Shown here: positions 27,326-37,125 of the stretch, piece by piece | Layout: the number at the start of each line of letters is the position of its first letter | How positions within the stretch are numbered: the stretch's first letter is position 1 | Assembly: GCF_001753205.1 (NCBI RefSeq) | Contig: NZ_CP017560.1 | Coordinates: 1,116,001 to 1,180,000 of the forward strand | Source: Sporosarcina ureilytica | Lineage (GTDB): Bacteria > Bacillota > Bacilli > Bacillales_A > Planococcaceae | Reading direction: 5' to 3' | DNA length: 64,000 nucleotides | Made by a program: the position numbers and the translations under genes | The notes under the pieces: generated by a model | Told to the model about the DNA's origin: nothing | The model's database searches: none | The model's input: only the letters and a program-made list of their open reading frames with translations

Positions 27326-29338
27326 TTGCCAAAATTGCGTTATGGTATTTTATTTCTCGTATTACTACTGGCTTTAGTTGCTTGTTCTAAAAAAGAAGAC
27401 ACGCCTGTAGATAGACTTTCTGCTTATGTCGATTTATGGAATGAAGCTAAATTTACAGAGATGTACGACGACTATATTACAGAATCGTCGAAAGAAGTTT
27501 TCGGAAAAGAGCAATTTATTGAACGTACCGAAAAACTATATGCAGATTTAGATATTTCTTCTGTTGAAGTTATTTTTGATAAACCGGAAGAAGAAAAAAC
27601 GTACAAAAAAGAAGAAGACGTTGAGTTTCCCGTTCAAATAAAATTGGAGACAATAGCCGGTGAAATTGAATTTAAGAAAAATGTTCCATTAACTTATAAT
27701 GAACAAGGCGAAACAAAGAATTGGTTTATTGAATGGGATCCGTCTTTTATCCTTCCTGATTTGTCCATGCACGATAAAGTTGGGATTTCAACCATTCAAT
27801 CTAAACGCGGAGAAATTTATGACCGCCATGATAAAGCGATTGCGATAAATGGTTCGGGTGCTGAAATCGGCATTGTGCCAGAAAAGTTTAATGCCGAGGC
27901 GGATGCAGAGAAACTTGCGACATTGCTTGGAACAACTGCTGACTTTATTAACGAACAATTGAATCAAAGTTGGGTGCAACCAGGTCATTTCGTTCCAATA
28001 AAAAAATTACCATTTACACAAGAAGAAATTTATAATGAAGCGTTGCAAATTGCTGGGGTAACGTCAATGAAAGCAGAGATGCGCGAATATCCTTATGCAA
28101 AGTCTTTAGCACATCTTATTGGCTACATTGGGCAAATTAATGCAGAAGAATTAGAAGAACTAAAAGATAAGGGCTATAAAGAATCAGATCTTGTTGGAAA
28201 ACGAGGACTCGAGCAATTGCTTGAGGAAAGACTTCGTGGTGAAGATGGGATTCAAATTTACATTGAAAAAACAGAACAGAACGGTGAAAGAGTAACGGTT
28301 GCTGAAACACCGGCAGTTGATGGCGAAAATATTACGTTAACGATTGACGCTGAGTTTCAAAAGGCCGTTTTTGTAGAAATGAACGGTGAACCTGGTACCG
28401 CAGCGATTATTGATCCTAAAACAGGCGAAACACTCGTATTAGCCAGCTCTCCAGCATTTGATCCGAATGAACTGGCACTGGGTATTCATGCAACTCGTTA
28501 TGCAGAATTAACAGATGACCCTGCAGAGCCATTATTAAATAGATTTGCCGCTACATATGCACCGGGTTCTTCCATTAAACCAATCACCGCAGCAATTGGC
28601 TTAACGGCAGGAACGCTTAAACCAGAGGAGGGGCATACGATTGAAGGGAAGAAATGGCAAAAGGATAGTTCGTGGGGGAATTTCCATGTCACACGACTAT
28701 ATACCGCGCCAAATCCTGTCGATTTGAAAAAAGCGCTTGTCTACTCAGATAATATTTATTTTGCAAAAGAAGCTTTGAAAATGGGGAATAAACAATTTAT
28801 TGAAGGATTGCAACAGTTTGGTTTTGGGGAAGAAATTCCTTTTAAATATGGCCTTCGTACATCACAAATTTCCAATGATGGAAAAATTGCTTCCGAAGGA
28901 CAACTTGCGGATACGTCATTTGGACAAGGCCAAATGCTTATGAATATCCTTCACTTGGCATCTACTTACGGTGCAATTGTGAATGACGGTCAAATGACCA
29001 AGCCCGTTTTATTTGCGGATGAAAAGAAAAGCGAAGTATGGAAAGAAGGATTGCTATCGGCAGAACATGCAGCAATGTTACAAGAAGATTTGAGAGCGGT
29101 TGTGACAGATGGTTTCGCCGAAGCAGCAAATATTCCATCTCCAAAAATTTCAGGGAAAACTGGGACAACGGAATTGAAGTCATCACAAGAAGAAGCTGGG
29201 AAAGAAAATGGCTTTTTCGTCGCTTACCCGACAGATGATCCAACTTATATTATCGCCATGATGATTGAAGGTGTAGAAAATAAAGGCGGAAGCGGTTATG
29301 TTGCAGAAAAAGTCGCCAATGTGATGAAGACGAGATAA
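27326..29338 (+). CDS. pbpC: MecA-type class B penicillin-binding protein 3
   Basis: This 670-residue lipoprotein transpeptidase cross-links peptidoglycan outside the membrane. It has a signal with lipobox LVAC (C20), an NTF2-like MecA-N domain (about 26-140), a dimerisation domain (about 150-330) and the transpeptidase domain. The active-site motifs are S415-x-x-K418 (SSIK), S474-D-N and K611-T-G. It resembles B. subtilis PbpC and staphylococcal PBP2a. In B. subtilis PbpC is a non-essential low-affinity PBP. TTG start behind AAAAGGAGGG. It is monocistronic. Confidence 0.93.
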   Translation: MPKLRYGILFLVLLLALVACSKKEDTPVDRLSAYVDLWNEAKFTEMYDDYITESSKEVFGKEQFIERTEKLYADLDISSVEVIFDKPEEEKTYKKEEDVEFPVQIKLETIAGEIEFKKNVPLTYNEQGETKNWFIEWDPSFILPDLSMHDKVGISTIQSKRGEIYDRHDKAIAINGSGAEIGIVPEKFNAEADAEKLATLLGTTADFINEQLNQSWVQPGHFVPIKKLPFTQEEIYNEALQIAGVTSMKAEMREYPYAKSLAHLIGYIGQINAEELEELKDKGYKESDLVGKRGLEQLLEERLRGEDGIQIYIEKTEQNGERVTVAETPAVDGENITLTIDAEFQKAVFVEMNGEPGTAAIIDPKTGETLVLASSPAFDPNELALGIHATRYAELTDDPAEPLLNRFAATYAPGSSIKPITAAIGLTAGTLKPEEGHTIEGKKWQKDSSWGNFHVTRLYTAPNPVDLKKALVYSDNIYFAKEALKMGNKQFIEGLQQFGFGEEIPFKYGLRTSQISNDGKIASEGQLADTSFGQGQMLMNILHLASTYGAIVNDGQMTKPVLFADEKKSEVWKEGLLSAEHAAMLQEDLRAVVTDGFAEAANIPSPKISGKTGTTELKSSQEEAGKENGFFVAYPTDDPTYIIAMMIEGVENKGGSGYVAEKVANVMKTR

Positions 29339-29344
29339 ATGAAT

Positions 29345-29397
29345 GACAAAAGTAACGGATTCCAATTGAAAGACAGGAATTTGTTACTTTTTTTAAT
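29345..29397 (+). terminator. pbpC terminator
   Basis: Stem AAAGTAAC..ATTCC / GGAAT..GTTACTTT followed by T run. Confidence 0.85.
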
Positions 29398-29455
29398 AAT
29401 TCTGGAGTAAAATCCGCTTACTTTGGGAATAACAACATTACGAGGAGGTAGGAAA

Positions 29456-30031
29456 ATGAAAAAAACATTTCTTTTCATTTCATTATTTGTAATGTCCTTA
29501 TTCGTTGTAGCCTGCGGAACAACAACGAACAAAATTAATGAAAAGCCGGCTGATAATCAAGTGATTGAGGATAATAACAATGCCGGTACAAATGGTAACA
29601 ATGGAAATACAGGAACGAACGGTTCGGAAGCTGGAGCAGAAGGAACGAATAACAATTCAGGACAGCAATCAGGTTCAAATGGCAGTGACGAAGTAGCCAA
29701 AATGGATGCATTGGACTATCAAGAGTTTTCCTTGGATATTGATTATGGCAATCACAAGGATTATGAAGTGGAGCTTGACCGAGAAGACGATAACAATCGT
29801 GTCGAAGCAAAACTTGAGGATGATATGAATGGCATAAAGATAAGAGGTTCTGAAGCCTTTAATGAAATCTATCCGTTAGTCGAACAATTAACGATTACAC
29901 GAGATACAACGAAAGAAGAGGCAATCAAAGAAGTGCTTGATGTCTTTAAACAAGATGCGAATTATCAGAAATTAGAATTGGAAATTACTTTTAAAGATGG
30001 TACGAAAATCGAATTTGAAGATCGAAAATAA
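29456..30031 (+). CDS. YusW-like lipoprotein
   Basis: This 191-residue exported protein has a lipobox FVVACG near residue 20, then a low-complexity Asn/Gly/Ser linker (about 30-75). The folded C-terminal domain (about 85-191) resembles the YusW-like family of unknown function. ATG 29456 follows GAGGAGG; earlier in-frame codons from 29423 are not needed. It is monocistronic with a terminator. The linker is likely a cell-wall spacer (inference). Confidence 0.8.
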   Translation: MKKTFLFISLFVMSLFVVACGTTTNKINEKPADNQVIEDNNNAGTNGNNGNTGTNGSEAGAEGTNNNSGQQSGSNGSDEVAKMDALDYQEFSLDIDYGNHKDYEVELDREDDNNRVEAKLEDDMNGIKIRGSEAFNEIYPLVEQLTITRDTTKEEAIKEVLDVFKQDANYQKLELEITFKDGTKIEFEDRK

Positions 30032-30035
30032 AGGA

Positions 30036-30070
30036 AGAGCCTGACAATTTCTAAATGTCAGGCTTTTTTG
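30036..30070 (+). terminator. intrinsic terminator
   Basis: Stem AGCCTGACA/TGTCAGGCT followed by T6, after the YusW-like gene. Confidence 0.92.
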
Positions 30071-30162
30071 TGTGTAATAGAGAAAAGCTGTTCACAAATA
30101 TTTAAAGGTGTTAATAAATATACAGTTAAATAAATAATTATTCCGAAACCCCTTTATTTTTG

Positions 30163-30190
30163 TAGTGATTTATAGTAAAGTATGTATAAT
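30163..30190 (+). promoter_or_regulatory. probable proBA promoter
   Basis: A consensus TATAAT (30185-30190) is preceded by ATG/TG sequence. TAGTGA at 30163 is a weak -35 at 16 bases. No T-box is seen in the leader. Confidence 0.45.
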
Positions 30191-30233
30191 ATCAATTATG
30201 GGACTATTGAAAAATAACTAGGGGATATGTGCA

Positions 30234-31334
30234 ATGGTAAAAAAACGGATTGTCGTTAAGATTGGAAGTAGTTCACTTACGAATGAGAACGGTGAGATTG
30301 ATCAAGTGAAATTTGTGGATCATGTCAATGCACTTGCTGAGCTCCAAAGTGTAGGACATGAAGTGTTATTAGTTTCTTCTGGTGCAGTAGCGGCAGGTTT
30401 TAAACGTTTAGGCTATTGCACAAGACCAATTACGTTGAAAGGAAGACAAGCGGCGGCAGCTGTCGGTCAAAGTCTATTAGTACAATCGTATATTGATAAG
30501 TTTAGTGAATTTGGCATTGTACCTGCGCAAATATTATTGACACGTGATGATTTTTCAAATCGTGACCGTTATAAAAATGCATATGCTACGATGTCAGAGC
30601 TGTTGGAAAGACGGGTATTACCAATCATTAACGAAAACGATACAATTTCAGTTAGAGAGTTAACATTCGGTGATAACGATATGTTATCCGCACTCGTCAG
30701 TGGTCTTATGAAAGCGAATCAACTAATCATATTAACAGATGTGAATGGACTTTATGATTCCAATCCAAATGAAAATCCAGATGCCCAAAAAATCGATTTA
30801 CTAAATAAGATTACAGATGACATGCTATCTTTCGCAGATGAGTCTGGTTCCAGTGTGGGAACGGGTGGAATGAAATCGAAATTACTAGCCGCCAAAACGG
30901 CCTTATCTGTCGGTGTCCCAGTCTTTATTGGTAAAGGTTTTGGAAAAGATAAATTAACAGACATGATCAATGGGCATGGAGACGGCACTTATATTATCAA
31001 TGAGCAGCAAAATTCAATTACCATTAATCAACAATGGATTGCGATGCATTCTGAGGCATCTGGGAAAATATATGTAGATGAAGGTGCAGAAGAGGCGATT
31101 TTATATAACAGCAAAAATTTATTACCAGCAGGTATTTTTAAAGTACAAGGGAACTTTGAAAAAGGAGACGTCGTTGAGGTCTTTGGACTGAATGGATTAA
31201 TTGGAAAAGGGGAAGTCACTTACTCAGCAAAAGAACTACAAAAAGCGATTGGCAAGCGAAGTGAGGAACAAACGAATCGTGTCAGAACTACACAAGTTGA
31301 AGTCATTCATCGAGCAAAGTGGGTAACGATATAG
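30234..31334 (+). CDS. proB: glutamate 5-kinase
   Basis: The enzyme phosphorylates glutamate in the first step of proline synthesis. The 366-residue chain has an amino-acid-kinase domain (VVKIGSSSLT, LVSSGAVAAG, NENDTISV, GTGGMKSKL) and a C-terminal PUA domain (about 275-366). The full-length form is usually feedback-inhibited by proline. It is followed 12 bases later by proA. Confidence 0.95.
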   Translation: MVKKRIVVKIGSSSLTNENGEIDQVKFVDHVNALAELQSVGHEVLLVSSGAVAAGFKRLGYCTRPITLKGRQAAAAVGQSLLVQSYIDKFSEFGIVPAQILLTRDDFSNRDRYKNAYATMSELLERRVLPIINENDTISVRELTFGDNDMLSALVSGLMKANQLIILTDVNGLYDSNPNENPDAQKIDLLNKITDDMLSFADESGSSVGTGGMKSKLLAAKTALSVGVPVFIGKGFGKDKLTDMINGHGDGTYIINEQQNSITINQQWIAMHSEASGKIYVDEGAEEAILYNSKNLLPAGIFKVQGNFEKGDVVEVFGLNGLIGKGEVTYSAKELQKAIGKRSEEQTNRVRTTQVEVIHRAKWVTI

Positions 31335-31346
31335 GAGGGGTTTTAA

Positions 31347-32612
31347 ATGGGAGAATTAACGATTGTAAATGAAGTGCAAGATAAAGGTAAAAAAGCGAAA
31401 GCAGTGAGTACACAATTAGGAATGAACACGACAGCAGAAAAAAATGAAGCTTTACAACTCATCGCAGAACAGTTAGTAGTCGACCAAGCATTTCTTTTAA
31501 CTGAAAATGCAAAAGACATTCAAGCGGGGCAAAAAAATGGGCTGACGGAAGAAGTGTTGGACCGCATTTTATTAACAGAAGACAGAATTATCGCGATGTC
31601 TCAGGCCATTCATGAATTGATCGAATTGGCAGATCCGGTTGGAGAGATTTTTGAATCCATTGAAAAAGAGAATGGCTTACTCATTCAGAAAAAACGTGTA
31701 CCTATCGGTGTAATTGGGATGATTTACGAAGCACGCCCAAATGTAACGGTTGATGCGGCGACACTTTCCTTGAAAACTGGAAATGCAGCCATTTTAAGAG
31801 GAAGTTCTTCTGCAACCTATTCCAATCAAGCGCTTATTCAATCGATTCATAAAGCATTGGAAAAGAGTGCAATTCCAGTAGAAGCCGTGCAATTAATTGA
31901 AGATACGAGCCGTGAAACAGCGAAAGAATTATTTAATCTTAATGCGTATCTTGATGTTTTAATTCCAAGGGGCGGAAAAAAGCTTATTGAAACGGTTATC
32001 AAAGAATCTACGGTGCCAGTGCTGGAAACAGGAGCGGGGAATTGTCATTTATTTATCGATGAAACAGCGGATAAACAAATGGCTGTTGACATTTTATTGA
32101 ATGCAAAATTGCAACGCCCATCCGTCTGTAACGCAGTTGAAACGGTTCTACTACATGAAAAATGGTTTGTAAAACATGGGAAAGAAGTTGTTAAGTTGCT
32201 ACAAGGCAATGGGGTAGTGATTCATGGAGATTCTTCAATTCAAGCAATTTCGGAGGAAATACAGGTTGCCACAGAAGAAGATTGGTACACTGAATATTTA
32301 GGACTTGAAGTTGGGCTGAAAGTTGTGAAGGATGTTGACGAAGCGATTCAACACATTTCACAATACGGCACAGGCCATTCGGAAGCAATTGTGACAAATA
32401 ATGAAAAACATGCTGTGAAATTTTTAAACCAAGTTGACGCGGCGGCGGTGTATCATAATGCCTCTACAAGATTTACGGATGGCTTTGAGTTCGGATACGG
32501 TGCAGAAATTGGCATCAGTACACAAAAGTTACATGCGAGGGGACCAATGGGGTTACAAGCATTAACGTCTAGCAAATTTGTGATTCAAGGGACAGGGCAA
32601 GTTCGTAATTGA
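31347..32612 (+). CDS. proA: glutamate-5-semialdehyde dehydrogenase
   Basis: The enzyme reduces glutamyl 5-phosphate with NADPH to the semialdehyde that cyclises towards proline. The 421-residue chain has the family [17 protein letters not shown] segment, [12 protein letters not shown], and the catalytic cysteine in [34 protein letters not shown] is the C-terminal signature. The ribosome site is TAGGAGGGG. proC is not in the window. Confidence 0.95.
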   Translation: MGELTIVNEVQDKGKKAKAVSTQLGMNTTAEKNEALQLIAEQLVVDQAFLLTENAKDIQAGQKNGLTEEVLDRILLTEDRIIAMSQAIHELIELADPVGEIFESIEKENGLLIQKKRVPIGVIGMIYEARPNVTVDAATLSLKTGNAAILRGSSSATYSNQALIQSIHKALEKSAIPVEAVQLIEDTSRETAKELFNLNAYLDVLIPRGGKKLIETVIKESTVPVLETGAGNCHLFIDETADKQMAVDILLNAKLQRPSVCNAVETVLLHEKWFVKHGKEVVKLLQGNGVVIHGDSSIQAISEEIQVATEEDWYTEYLGLEVGLKVVKDVDEAIQHISQYGTGHSEAIVTNNEKHAVKFLNQVDAAAVYHNASTRFTDGFEFGYGAEIGISTQKLHARGPMGLQALTSSKFVIQGTGQVRN

Positions 32613-32650
32613 AAGGTGACGGGGATTTGATAATCCTCGTCACTTTTTTT
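32611..32650. terminator. bidirectional terminator, proA / pxpA
   Basis: Stem AAAGGTGACGGGGATT/ATCCTCGTCACTTT with wobble and T8, between convergent operons. Confidence 0.88.
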
Positions 32651-33413
32651 GCATGAAGTTTTGGATTGAGATATTTTCTTTTTGTAAAGTAGCTGAAATT
32701 TGTTGGGCGAATTGTAATGCATTTTCCGCGTCACCATGAATGCAAACAGTTTGTCCGTGTAACTTAATGGTTGAGCCGTCAATCGCTATTACTCGTTGTT
32801 CTTTCACAATTTGCAGGACTTGTTCAATTGCTGTTTCGGTATTTGCAATCAATGCATGAGGATGATTTCTTGGTGTCAAAGAACCGTCATACTGATAAGT
32901 TCGGTCGGCAAAAGTTTCGCCCACCGTTTGCAAACCAAATTTTTTTCCAGCTCTTATTAGTTCACTATTTGCGAGTCCGTATAGCAGCAACTCAGGATTA
33001 AAATGGTAAATGGCCCGTGCAACAGCTTCCGCAAGTAGTGCATCTTTCGCACTCATATTATAAAGCGCGCCATGTGGTTTAACATGTTGTAAGGTACTTC
33101 CTTCAGCTGTAACAAAAGCTTGAAGCGCCCCAATTTGATAAAGCGTTAATTCGTAGACTTCTTCCGGCGTCACTTTTATCTCCCGTCGACCAAAACCTAC
33201 CGCATCTTGAAAACCAGGATGTGCGCCAATCGCTACATTATGTTTTAACGCTAGTGTGACGGTTTTACGCATAATGCTCGGATCGCCAGCATGAAAACCA
33301 CACGCAATATTTGCTGAGGAAATGAACGGTAAAATTTCTTCATCGTTGCCGATTATATAGGCACCAAAACTCTCTCCAATATCAGCGTTTAAGTCGATTG
33401 TATGGTTTGTCAA
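32640..33413 (-). CDS. pxpA: 5-oxoprolinase subunit A
   Basis: PxpA (YcsF/LamB family) acts with PxpB and PxpC to hydrolyse 5-oxoproline to glutamate with ATP. The N terminus [27 protein letters not shown] and AHPGFQD carry the metal and substrate residues of the family. TTG 33413 after AGGGGGAA gives 258 residues; the open codons to 33434 overlap the ribosome site. It is the last gene of the pxpB-pxpC-pxpA operon. Confidence 0.93.
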   Translation of the reverse strand: MTNHTIDLNADIGESFGAYIIGNDEEILPFISSANIACGFHAGDPSIMRKTVTLALKHNVAIGAHPGFQDAVGFGRREIKVTPEEVYELTLYQIGALQAFVTAEGSTLQHVKPHGALYNMSAKDALLAEAVARAIYHFNPELLLYGLANSELIRAGKKFGLQTVGETFADRTYQYDGSLTPRNHPHALIANTETAIEQVLQIVKEQRVIAIDGSTIKLHGQTVCIHGDAENALQFAQQISATLQKENISIQNFMQKK

Positions 33414-33414
33414 A

Positions 33415-34422
33415 TTAATTCCCCCTAATGGCAATACGTATAGCCGTTGTTAGTTGTTTTAATTGCGCTTCCATTTGCATGAAACGTGTTTGTGATTCTT
33501 CAATAGAAATCATGTTAAAGATAAGTTGGTCACCTGGCTTTGCTTGGGCAAGAATAGAAATATCGCATGTGGATACTTGTGCAATTTTAGGATAACCCCC
33601 GGTCGTTTGCCTGTCCGCCGTTAAAATAATCGGATTACCATCTGCGGGTACTTGAATAGAACCAAACGCAACAGCTTCGGAAATCATTTCTTTTTGTTCA
33701 GTCAGTGCAAGATGTGGCCCATTTAATCGATACCCCATCCGATCGGAGTTTACGTTTACTGTAAATGGTTGATTGAGGAATGCTTGTTTACTTGATTCGG
33801 TAAATGCGTCATATTGCTTCCCTTTTGTTACATGAATTATTGTAGGCGTCATATTGTATGGAACTAAATTTGGCGCCACAAACCAATTTGTTGTTTTAAA
33901 AGGAGCGCGATTTTGCGGTTGCTTTAAACTTTCTGTAAGTATACTCGCGTTGTCTAATCTATCATCAATGGAAATTTGATCGCCACGCTTTAAAGCCCTT
34001 CCTTCTATTCCACCAATCTTCGCTCGTAAATAAGTCGATTGACTATTCATCGTTTTTGGGATGGCAAATCCACCGGAAACAGCGAGGTAGGCTCGGCTTC
34101 CTGCTAGGGCATGTCCCAATTGGAGAACGGCGTTTTTCTTTACAAAAACAGGACGCCACATTGGCACCGGGACTCCGTCAATCGTAGGTTGTAGACTTCC
34201 ACCGCATAACGCAAAAACAGTATCTCTTTCAAACTGAATATGTGGACCAACGAAAGTCATTTCAATCGTACTTGCATGTTCTTCATTGCCGACAAGAATA
34301 TTTGCAACCCGGTGCGCCCACATATCCATTGCACCACTTGCGACGACACCGTACTTTTGAAATCCATAGCGACCTAAGTCTTGAATCGTATCAAGCAAGC
34401 CAGGCTTTAAAATCGTTATCAA
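33415..34422 (-). CDS. pxpC: 5-oxoprolinase subunit C (KipA-like)
   Basis: This 335-residue carboxyltransferase-type cyclophilin-fold subunit belongs to the urea amidolyase-related family ([41 protein letters not shown]). It pairs with PxpB in the 5-oxoprolinase complex. Its start overlaps the pxpB stop by four bases (ATGA), and it ends just ahead of pxpA. Confidence 0.93.
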   Translation of the reverse strand: MITILKPGLLDTIQDLGRYGFQKYGVVASGAMDMWAHRVANILVGNEEHASTIEMTFVGPHIQFERDTVFALCGGSLQPTIDGVPVPMWRPVFVKKNAVLQLGHALAGSRAYLAVSGGFAIPKTMNSQSTYLRAKIGGIEGRALKRGDQISIDDRLDNASILTESLKQPQNRAPFKTTNWFVAPNLVPYNMTPTIIHVTKGKQYDAFTESSKQAFLNQPFTVNVNSDRMGYRLNGPHLALTEQKEMISEAVAFGSIQVPADGNPIILTADRQTTGGYPKIAQVSTCDISILAQAKPGDQLIFNMISIEESQTRFMQMEAQLKQLTTAIRIAIRGN

Positions 34423-35120
34423 GTTGCTTCACCACGCAAATGCTTATATTCTTCCTCAGATATTTGATAAAACTGTAGTTGATCTCCCGGTCTTAATAAT
34501 GATGGTATCTCTTCATTTGGTAAAAATAAATCGACGGGCGTTCTCCCGATAATTTGCCAACCGCCCGGCGTTTCGATTGGATAAATTCCAGTCTGTTTTC
34601 CAGCAATACCGACAGAGCGACCTGGAATTGAAAGGTGTGGTGTCAATTTACGAGGGGTTGCAATTTTTTCTGAAAGTCCCCCGATAAAAGGAAATCCTGG
34701 GGAAAACCCAATCATATGTACTAAGTATTCGCCGCCGGTATGTATAGCAATGACCTCCTCTTCACCTAAGTTGTGGAGAGTGGCAATATGTGATAAATCA
34801 GGCCCGTATTTTCCGCCATAAAGCACAGGGATTTTCACAAGGCGATTTGGGAGGATCTCTTCATCTTGGATATTTGGCAGAAGTTTGTTAATTTCATTGC
34901 AAACTGTTTGAAAGGGAGAAGGTGATGCACTAAATTGTTTTATTGAATAAAATAACGACAGCGTTGTATAAGCCGGGATATATTCAATTAACCAGGATGG
35001 TGCTTCGCGATCTAAGTAGGCGGTAATTCTTTGAATTTGTTTTTGTGTATTTAAACTGATTTCATTGGAAAACTCAATAATTACCGCTTGGTCGCCTAAA
35101 GGCTCAATTGTATACGTCAC
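34419..35120 (-). CDS. pxpB: 5-oxoprolinase subunit B (KipI-like)
   Basis: This 233-residue partner of PxpC has the KipI-family segments GDQAVIIEFSNEIS, HIGFSPGFPF-like (MIGFSPGFPFIGGL) and GRSVGIAGKQTGIYP. Older B. subtilis work linked KipI to kinase A inhibition; the present understanding is a 5-oxoprolinase subunit. It is first in the operon, with a GTG start. Recovered glutamate can enter the adjacent proBA pathway. Confidence 0.92.
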   Translation of the reverse strand: MTYTIEPLGDQAVIIEFSNEISLNTQKQIQRITAYLDREAPSWLIEYIPAYTTLSLFYSIKQFSASPSPFQTVCNEINKLLPNIQDEEILPNRLVKIPVLYGGKYGPDLSHIATLHNLGEEEVIAIHTGGEYLVHMIGFSPGFPFIGGLSEKIATPRKLTPHLSIPGRSVGIAGKQTGIYPIETPGGWQIIGRTPVDLFLPNEEIPSLLRPGDQLQFYQISEEEYKHLRGEAT

Positions 35121-35234
35121 TAACCGGTCACCCTTTCTAATTATTTTGTCATCTCTCCTTATAGTTTAGCTCATAATTGGTTGAAGTGGTATGGTGGGAA
35201 GTGAAAATTATTTTTTCGTATTTTGAAAGAAAGA

Positions 35235-35262
35235 AAAACCGCTGAAATACCTCAGCGGTTTT
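35235..35262 (-). terminator. terminator of SCO gene
   Basis: Stem AAAACCGCTGA/TCAGCGGTTTT (35235-35245/35252-35262), then a T-rich minus-strand tail. Confidence 0.9.
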
Positions 35263-35263
35263 A

Positions 35264-35830
35264 TTATAGTGCAATTTCAATATCGTTTATTAAATCTTCA
35301 TAATAGGTTGGATCTATATAGTTGTATTCACCGATTAGGTGCCCGTCTTTATCTACTAAATAAAAATTTGAACTGTGAATCACTTGGTTGGATGATGGTG
35401 GCTTATGCACAATGGTTTTAAATTGTTCCCGTGCAAATAGTTCAATATCATCGGGCGAATAGCCTGTAAGTAAGTGCCAATTTGAAAGGTCGTTTGTAAA
35501 ATCCATGACAAAAGAATGTAACCTTTCCGGCGTATCGACTTCCGGATCAACTGTAAATGAAATAAGCGTTACTTCATGTCCTTTTGCTTTTAATTTTTCC
35601 TGTAGAGACGCGGCCTCAGCCGTCATTGTTGGGCAAACTGTTACACAATCTGTAAATATGAAATTGGCAATCCATACGTTTCCATGCAAATCTTCCGATC
35701 CATACGCATCTCCATTTTGATTGGTAAAAGTGAAAGCTTCTATTTTTTCTTTTGGTGTAGATGGTTGGCTACAGGCCGCTAACAACAGGGTAGAGAGAAC
35801 AAGTAAATAGCTGACTAATCGCAAATTCAT
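35264..35830 (-). CDS. SCO1/SenC-family copper lipoprotein
   Basis: This thioredoxin-fold lipoprotein delivers or reduces copper for the CuA site of cytochrome oxidase. From ATG 35830 (189 residues) it has a signal with lipobox LLAAC (C20), the copper site CxxxC (TDCVTVCP) and the distal histidine (VIHSSNFYLVDK). That ATG has no ribosome site. The frame stays open upstream for 23 codons through the right end of the IscB element to a GTG that overlaps the iscB stop (TAGTG). It may be translated by coupling to iscB with an extended signal peptide. It was probably once directly behind the kinase gene. Confidence 0.88.
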   Translation of the reverse strand: MNLRLVSYLLVLSTLLLAACSQPSTPKEKIEAFTFTNQNGDAYGSEDLHGNVWIANFIFTDCVTVCPTMTAEAASLQEKLKAKGHEVTLISFTVDPEVDTPERLHSFVMDFTNDLSNWHLLTGYSPDDIELFAREQFKTIVHKPPSSNQVIHSSNFYLVDKDGHLIGEYNYIDPTYYEDLINDIEIAL

Positions 35831-35898
35831 AAGGTTTAGGCCGGCGGAAACTCGTGACATGAGTCGTGGGAGGAGCCAACCTGCACTTCCTTTCATCA

Positions 35899-37125
35899 CT
35901 ATATTTGGGAGGCAAGCAATGTATTTGCCTTCTCTATTACGCGCAACTTTTTAAAGCTTGCACTTTTGTGTATATGGGTACCGTCTAAAGTTCGCAAATC
36001 AAAGTATCCTGTCTTTCGTCTGCCAAATATAAAACATTCAACGCCTTCAAAAATGACTTTATCGAATAACTGAAAGCCTTTCACAAATCGTTCGGCCTTA
36101 TTTGCCCTGCGGTACCCACCTTTGGAAATTGTCATCTTATGAAGTTGGCGGTTATTTTTTCGGACTTGTTTAAATGAGTAGCTGTTTTCTGATGGTATTG
36201 TCAACGGATTTCCGCTAATACATCGTGCATCCACCGCATGTCCCTTATCAAGTCCATGACGAATACGGTTGTTTTTTGTTTGGAATCCATACGTTAGCCG
36301 AGCATGTGGATACAATTCTTTTACTTTGTCATAAATAAACCATCTCATCACAGTCATTTGTGTTGCATCACGAAAAGAACAGTTTTTTCGTTTGAAAAGA
36401 TACTCTTTTCCTTCGCGATGGATTTTTTTATGGCAGTTTTCGCAAAGCGTAATCAGATTATCGGGACTGTCTCCTCCTGTTTTTCTACTTTCGATATGAT
36501 GCACGTTCAGAATATAATCTTTTGATTTTCCTTTACAGTATTGACACACATGCTTGTCGCGAAAAAACACATATTCCCGAACATTCCAGAAGTCAAGCTG
36601 GTCACCTTTTTGGTATAAATCTCCGGAAATACTTGGGTTCTTAATCTTTTGAATATCAAATTGTGCGACTTCAATGGTGAGATTTTGAATCGGAAGAATC
36701 TTATGTACCTTCCGGATAATTTTTACATGCATATCAACCTTATTTTGAACAGATGGAGCAAGCCATCCTTTTTCTTTCTTGCGATTTAAAAAACGTGGCT
36801 TTCGATAGCGTGTTTTTCGACTCCGTCTAGCACCCCGTAAAGACTTGCGGGTTGCGAGTAATTCTTGAATATCTGTACGGAGCTTCACTTCGCCCTCAAA
36901 CACCACATCGTCTTTTGTCGTTGCAGAAATTCCGATTTCTTTCGTACCAGCATCAATGCCAAGCGAAACGGGTTGTACATAGCCGCTTGAGCCATATTTT
37001 AACTGGATTGTGAATGGTGTCCGTTGTACAACTTTTGCCTTTCCTTGTGTGAGTAACTTACGAGCTTTTATGGGTTTACAAGGCATAAGCGGTTTGCCAT
37101 ATTGATTAAGTACGTAAACAAACAT
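35899..37125 (-). CDS. iscB: IscB RNA-guided HNH/RuvC nuclease
   Basis: IscB nucleases use an omega RNA to cut DNA and are the ancestors of Cas9. The 408-residue chain shows the N-terminal PLMP domain (residues 12-15), RuvC-I Asp58 (SLGIDAGTKEIGIS), an arginine-rich bridge helix (about 93-116), RuvC-II Glu152 (IEVAQFD) and the HNH domain. In the HNH domain are CQYC, VHHIESRKTGGDSPDN with H209/H210, and CENCHKKIH. RuvC-III carries His296 and Asp299 (GHAVDA). All catalytic residues are present. ATG 37125 follows AAGGAGG; the open codons to 37185 belong to the omega RNA. It lies between a kinase and a SCO gene. Confidence 0.95.
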   Translation of the reverse strand: MFVYVLNQYGKPLMPCKPIKARKLLTQGKAKVVQRTPFTIQLKYGSSGYVQPVSLGIDAGTKEIGISATTKDDVVFEGEVKLRTDIQELLATRKSLRGARRSRKTRYRKPRFLNRKKEKGWLAPSVQNKVDMHVKIIRKVHKILPIQNLTIEVAQFDIQKIKNPSISGDLYQKGDQLDFWNVREYVFFRDKHVCQYCKGKSKDYILNVHHIESRKTGGDSPDNLITLCENCHKKIHREGKEYLFKRKNCSFRDATQMTVMRWFIYDKVKELYPHARLTYGFQTKNNRIRHGLDKGHAVDARCISGNPLTIPSENSYSFKQVRKNNRQLHKMTISKGGYRRANKAERFVKGFQLFDKVIFEGVECFIFGRRKTGYFDLRTLDGTHIHKSASFKKLRVIEKANTLLASQI

